A stretch of 20,666 nt of DNA from CAYUBI01 sp964443005. Its GTDB lineage: Bacteria > Margulisbacteria > Riflemargulisbacteria > GWF2-35-9 > CAYUBI01. The notes below the pieces were generated by a model. That model saw only the letters and a list, made by a program, of their open reading frames with translations, did not search any database and was not told the DNA's origin. Positions within the stretch are counted from its first letter, which is position 1. Every line of letters begins with the position of its first letter. Shown here in pieces: positions 17,270 to 20,666 of the stretch. Where the stretch lies: positions 1-20,666 of the forward strand of contig CAYUBI010000033.1 in NCBI GenBank assembly GCA_964443005.1, in the 5' to 3' direction. The position numbers and the translations under genes were made by a program.

Positions 17270-18046
17270 TTAAACAAGCTTTTGCACATGCGCAAAAACT
17301 TCAAGAGTTTGTTCAACAATTGTTTGAATAATTACAGTAACCCGATTTCCCAAATAAGGCAAAGTAATTAGCAATACCCATAGTCCCAGCACTGGTTTCA
17401 GCTGAAACCCCAAAAAGAATACATTTACTTGGGGTGCTACCCGACCCAATAAACCTAAGGAAAAATCAAGCAGAAAAATAACAACAATAATAGGCATTGC
17501 CAGCAACAGAGCATTTGAAAAAATTTGACCAGCCAAATAACCCAGTTGATCCATTAACCCTGGATATATGACTAAGGTAGCAACAGGTATCACACGAAAA
17601 CTTTGCTGAACAGCACCTAACAAAGCATGATGCCCATCTACCAAAACAAAAATCAATAAAGCCATTTGATACATTAATCGCGAAATAATTGTGGTCTGAG
17701 TTCCAGAGGCTGGATCTAGTGCAGATGCCACACTTAAACCCATTTGCATATCCATTAAAGATCCAGCTTCTTGAACACTCACAACAATCAAATGTGCAAC
17801 AAATCCCAAAATATATCCAACCAAAAACTCATTAAATACTGCAATTGCAAACGACAACATAGTTGAAGGTAATTGCATAGGAATGGGAGTAATCATAAAA
17901 ATAACAATTGTAATCCACGTAATCAAGCATAATTTCATAGGTGCGGGAATTGTACGACTGCTAAAAATAGGTGCCATCATAAACAAACCAAGAAACCGTG
18001 CCATAATCATAATAAAGACCATAGCCATTGAAACAGTAATAACCAT
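17270..18046 (-). CDS. fliR: Flagellar export protein FliR
   Basis: FliR is one of the three core membrane proteins (FliP, FliQ, FliR) that form the export pore. The 258-residue product is hydrophobic throughout and of normal length. Recognisable parts are RFLGLFMMAPIFSSRTIPAP near the N-terminus, the conserved segment EAGSLMDMQMGLSVASALDP with SGTQTTIISRLMYQ in the middle, and LGRVAPQVNVFFLGFQLK late in the protein. It begins 12 bases after fliQ and ends 21 bases before flhB. Assignment rests on sequence pattern plus gene order. Confidence 0.92.
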   Translation of the reverse strand: MVITVSMAMVFIMIMARFLGLFMMAPIFSSRTIPAPMKLCLITWITIVIFMITPIPMQLPSTMLSFAIAVFNEFLVGYILGFVAHLIVVSVQEAGSLMDMQMGLSVASALDPASGTQTTIISRLMYQMALLIFVLVDGHHALLGAVQQSFRVIPVATLVIYPGLMDQLGYLAGQIFSNALLLAMPIIVVIFLLDFSLGLLGRVAPQVNVFFLGFQLKPVLGLWVLLITLPYLGNRVTVIIQTIVEQTLEVFAHVQKLV

Positions 18047-18058
18047 GTTAACGTAATC

Positions 18059-18322
18059 CTACAAATTGGGGATATTGGCCCATAAATCCGTTATCCAGCT
18101 AATCAATCGTGAAGCCATCCAAGGAAATGTAACAACTAATACCAGCATAACCACAATCAATTTTGGAACAAAAGTTAAGGTTTGTTCCTGAATTTGCGTA
18201 ATTGCCTGAAACAACGAAATTAAAAGTCCAACTGCTAAACCTAATCCTACTGCTGGCATTGACAAAAGAAGCAACAAAAATACTCCTTGCGCAAACATAC
18301 TTGTAGCTAATCCTTCAGTCAT
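18059..18322 (-). CDS. fliQ: Flagellar export protein FliQ
   Basis: This small 87-residue protein with two membrane helices is the FliQ subunit of the export pore. The central stretch LGLAVGLLISLFQAITQIQE and the following LTFVPKLIVV are the family hallmark. Its ATG overlaps the stop of the preceding gene as ATGA, and AAGGAGAAGG within the end of that gene is its ribosome-binding site. That ties its translation to the unusual gene upstream. Confidence 0.95.
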   Translation of the reverse strand: MTEGLATSMFAQGVFLLLLLSMPAVGLGLAVGLLISLFQAITQIQEQTLTFVPKLIVVMLVLVVTFPWMASRLISWITDLWANIPNL

Positions 18323-19440
18323 AGTCCTTCTCCTTTACTGCGTCGAATCACAAGGCTCACCGGATAATTCGATCCTACTAACGGAACTGTTTCAATTTCA
18401 ATTTTACGACGCTGATAATCTTCTGAACGAAACCGATATACCATCATCTCATGATGACCTGTAGCATAAATTGTTTGATTAATCCAAAAAACACTTAATG
18501 CAGCTCCAGCACGCGGCACAAAATAAATAGCCCAATTTTGATTCGGCTGAATCTGGTCACCTAATTTTAGCGTAAAATGATGTAAAACCATATATTGACC
18601 TTCAAAAAATCCGCGACGATTTTCTTCATAAGGTTCATCACCAATTGATAACGTATAAATCCGATTTGAGTTTGTTAAGGCAACAACTTTTTCAACAGGC
18701 GTTAAAGCAAATGTGCCATAGGGATGAATGACATCTTTATCAAGTTCTGGAAGCAACATCTTTGGTACAGAGCCCAAAGCGCTAACTTGTACACGAAGCG
18801 AATAGTCACGATTGGTATCTACATCCAATTCAAGTAATGCTGTAGCACACTGCTGTGGCTTCATTACTGCGCGAAATATAACAATTTCACTGTTAAAAGG
18901 GACAACTTCACCTGCATGACGAAATTGCAAATACGACTGCGCTAATCGTTTTCCCACAAACATCATGTCATAATCTGGTCCAGCTTGATATAATCGTTGA
19001 TATAAAACAGCAGGTTGCTCTGTATTAATCAGCACTTCAATATTCAGCGAAACATCCGATATATTGCGATGATACAGCAATAACGATTTAGCTCCTCGCA
19101 ATCCAGAATAACGATCAACTACACCAGGACTTGTGATAGCTTCAGGATTATTGGACAACAACAACTGAGTTGACTCAAACGCATGCTCAGGATAAAGAAC
19201 AATCTCACAGCGATTAGCATTCCATTCTACGGTTTTATTGCGATTTCGAACAATATCAGTGTGCCATTTTTTATAAGATGCTTTAGGTGGTAACAGTAAA
19301 TCATGCGTCAACAAAAAGTTTTGCCATCTTGCAGGAACGAATTCACCCCAATACCGATAAATTAAGGATTCACCAGCCCATATAATCGATAAATTCAAAC
19401 ATACTAATAAAATTACAAAACGCAGCACTAGCCGCATCAC
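18319..19440 (-). CDS. Unrecognised exported protein encoded between fliP and fliQ
   Basis: I do not recognise a family for this 373-residue protein. It begins (GTG at 19440, or ATG at 19437) one base after the fliP stop and ends by overlapping the fliQ start. The N-terminus LVLRFVILLVCLNLSIIWA is a good signal peptide with cleavage after AGA-type residues near 23. The rest lacks membrane helices and alternates short hydrophobic and polar stretches, which suggests a beta-rich periplasmic or secreted protein. Only two cysteines are evident in the mature part (in NRCEIV and QQCATA), which could form a disulfide. In most flagellar operons fliP and fliQ are adjacent, so its place suggests a lineage-specific flagellar, basal-body or export-linked factor. 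That link rests only on position. Confidence 0.75.
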   Translation of the reverse strand: MMRLVLRFVILLVCLNLSIIWAGESLIYRYWGEFVPARWQNFLLTHDLLLPPKASYKKWHTDIVRNRNKTVEWNANRCEIVLYPEHAFESTQLLLSNNPEAITSPGVVDRYSGLRGAKSLLLYHRNISDVSLNIEVLINTEQPAVLYQRLYQAGPDYDMMFVGKRLAQSYLQFRHAGEVVPFNSEIVIFRAVMKPQQCATALLELDVDTNRDYSLRVQVSALGSVPKMLLPELDKDVIHPYGTFALTPVEKVVALTNSNRIYTLSIGDEPYEENRRGFFEGQYMVLHHFTLKLGDQIQPNQNWAIYFVPRAGAALSVFWINQTIYATGHHEMMVYRFRSEDYQRRKIEIETVPLVGSNYPVSLVIRRSKGEGL

Positions 19441-19441
19441 A

Positions 19442-20128
19442 TTACTTTTGATACCCCAACATTAATCCATGAACAATCAGATTAAAGCCATCAACTAAAA
19501 CAAACATCAAAATTTTAAATGGCAACGAAACCATAACAGGCGACAACATCATCATACCCAAACTCAGTAAAATATTTGAAACTAGCAAATCAATTAAAAT
19601 AAATGGCAAAAATATAACAAAGGAAATAGCAAACGCAGTTCGTAATTCACTTAGCATATACGATGGAATTAAAATATAAGTTGGAATTTGCTCATGTTCA
19701 GTAATTTTATCCAGCTTAGCAAATTCCAAAAATAATGCTAAATCGTTTTCGCGAACTTGCTTAAACATAAACATACGCAAGGGTGCTAACGCTCGCTTAA
19801 AACCTTCATCCTGGGTAATTTTCTTTTCATTATAAGGAATAATCGCATTTTGATATACCTCTTGCCATACTGGAGACATAATAAAAATAGTCATAAACAT
19901 AGCTAAAGAAATCAAAACAGCATTTGGCGGTGTTTGCTGCGTTCCAATAGCTGAGCGAATCATGCCTAAAACAATTGTCACACGTAAAAAGGAGGTGACA
20001 GACATTAAAAAGAAAGGAATTAAGGATATTGCAGACAAAGTTAACAACAACGAAATAGAGCTACTAAACTGTATTGGCGTTCCAGTTAACATGGATAAAT
20101 CAAGTAAAACAGGAGCTGCTGCTACCAT
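19442..20128 (-). CDS. fliP: Flagellar export pore protein FliP
   Basis: FliP is the main pore subunit of the flagellar export gate. The 228-residue product carries the family patterns FLMSVTSFLRVTIVLGMIRS and IGTQQTPPNAVLISLAMFMT, then FMFKQVRENDLALF, ILIPSYMLSELRTAFAISF and the late SPVMVSLPFKILMFVLVDGF. Start and end are both tight: its ATG shares one base with the fliO stop, and AAGGAA lies upstream. The N-terminal segment before the first helix is less hydrophobic than a typical cleaved FliP signal. Confidence 0.95.
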   Translation of the reverse strand: MVAAAPVLLDLSMLTGTPIQFSSSISLLLTLSAISLIPFFLMSVTSFLRVTIVLGMIRSAIGTQQTPPNAVLISLAMFMTIFIMSPVWQEVYQNAIIPYNEKKITQDEGFKRALAPLRMFMFKQVRENDLALFLEFAKLDKITEHEQIPTYILIPSYMLSELRTAFAISFVIFLPFILIDLLVSNILLSLGMMMLSPVMVSLPFKILMFVLVDGFNLIVHGLMLGYQK

Positions 20129-20520
20129 CAGACAGTTTTTTCCTTTTCAGAATCTAATACTTGAGCAAAAGATACGGAGTCATTAAAGTCCGTATGTTGA
20201 AAACTAGGCCCTGTTTTTTGCAAGGTGCTAATATTTTTATTTCCCACACAAATAACATACTCGTCATTATCAACTTTTATTTTATAAAGACTAACTTGAG
20301 GTTCCAGCTGAAGATAATCAATAACTTTCATAGCTTGAGTTTTGGGCCGATTAAACTTCATTGCAAACAACTTTGAGGCAAAATATATAAACCCAAGAAC
20401 AATTAAAAGAGACAAACAAACCTGAATATAATAAGCAGCACCCAGACCAGATTTGGCTCCTACAGCCCAAGTAGACGCCAAAGGCAATAAAGAAAAGAAA
20501 AGAACAAGTCGTTTTATCAT
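20128..20520 (-). CDS. fliO: Flagellar protein FliO-like
   Basis: FliO is a small membrane chaperone that helps assemble the FliP ring. This 130-residue protein has an N-terminal signal-like segment (KRLVLFFSLLPLASTWA), a second membrane helix near residues 31-49 (IQVCLSLLIVLGFIYFASK), and a short cytoplasmic domain with the beta pattern VIDYLQLEPQVSLYKIKVDN and YVICVGN typical of FliO. FliO diverges fast, so the call leans on layout and on its place directly before fliP. No ribosome-binding site is obvious before its ATG. Its presence supports a flagellar rather than an injectisome apparatus. Confidence 0.8.
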   Translation of the reverse strand: MIKRLVLFFSLLPLASTWAVGAKSGLGAAYYIQVCLSLLIVLGFIYFASKLFAMKFNRPKTQAMKVIDYLQLEPQVSLYKIKVDNDEYVICVGNKNISTLQKTGPSFQHTDFNDSVSFAQVLDSEKEKTV

Positions 20521-20666
20521 GGCGTATAGTTTACACTAACGTAGAAATATCTGCAAAGGGTGTGTTAGAAATATCGATTTCATACTTTTACTTAATGAGG
20601 ATATCAAGAACTACAGCGTCCATTATGGAAGCGAAGAACACCATAACGGAATCCGATTTGGTTATT
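20521..20666. other. Window edge upstream of fliO, no assigned gene
   Basis: Nothing here can be assigned with confidence. On the minus strand a frame is open from the edge to a TAA at 20588-20590 (25 codons, ending DAVVLDILIK), which could be the tail of an upstream operon gene. On the plus strand an ATG at 20595 opens a frame of 24 codons to the edge. A weak minus-strand promoter pair, TTGCAG and TAAACT 17 bases apart, precedes fliO, but its match to consensus is poor. Confidence 0.3.

Noticed and set aside
14095..20520. Non-flagellar type III secretion system (injectisome) instead of flagellar genes
   Set aside because: FliO is present, the FlhA and FlhB motifs are of the flagellar type, and no secretin or injectisome-specific gene is in view. 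The two systems are related, so the wider locus would be decisive.
1..20666. CRISPR arrays, tRNA or rRNA genes, insertion sequences, integrase genes
   Set aside because: I saw no regularly spaced repeats, no tRNA-like cloverleaf segments and no transposase or integrase coding sequence in any frame.

Overview
The window looks like a chromosomal segment of an AT-rich, diderm (Gram-negative-type), flagellated or formerly flagellated bacterium. An LptD-type outer-membrane protein and four heptosyltransferase-family enzymes point to an outer membrane with lipo-oligosaccharide. A near-complete flagellar export apparatus (FliO, FliP, FliQ, FliR, FlhB, FlhA) points to flagella or a close relative. 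A lipoprotein with ankyrin repeats and a large TPR protein would suit a host-associated or little-studied lineage, but I cannot assign a phylum from the sequence. Runs of N at 292-315 show this is a draft scaffold.

Layout. (1) 1-1637, minus strand: the start of a BREX phage-defence operon. It has a palindromic promoter/operator, a ribbon-helix-helix regulator, brxB, and a brxC cut by the window edge and by an assembly gap. No brxA is seen at its usual place. (2) 1756-6495, minus strand: a TPR protein followed by an LptD-like gene. The first 41 codons of lptD lie in another frame, separated from the rest by a ten-base A/T run, so the gene is intact only if one base is added or two removed there. 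(3) 6496-6625: a divergent promoter region. (4) 6626-8152, plus strand: an ankyrin-repeat lipoprotein. (5) 20520 down to 8144, minus strand: one tightly packed run of twelve genes, fliO-fliP-(unknown exported protein)-fliQ-fliR-flhB-flhA-GT2-GT9-GT9-GT9-GT9, with overlaps or gaps of at most 21 bases, that is very probably one transcript.

How the genes may work together. The flagellar genes build the membrane export gate. The five glycosyltransferases downstream look like a core-oligosaccharide assembly line whose product would be placed in the outer membrane by an LptD-type machine. Their packing into the export-gate operon suggests coordinated envelope and appendage expression, or glycosylation of an exported protein. 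The four GT9 enzymes share a four-cysteine motif and an extra C-terminal module, and look like a local duplication series. The least explained items are the exported protein between fliP and fliQ, the C-terminal module of the GT9 proteins, the homopolymer break in lptD, and the small regulator that heads the BREX genes.
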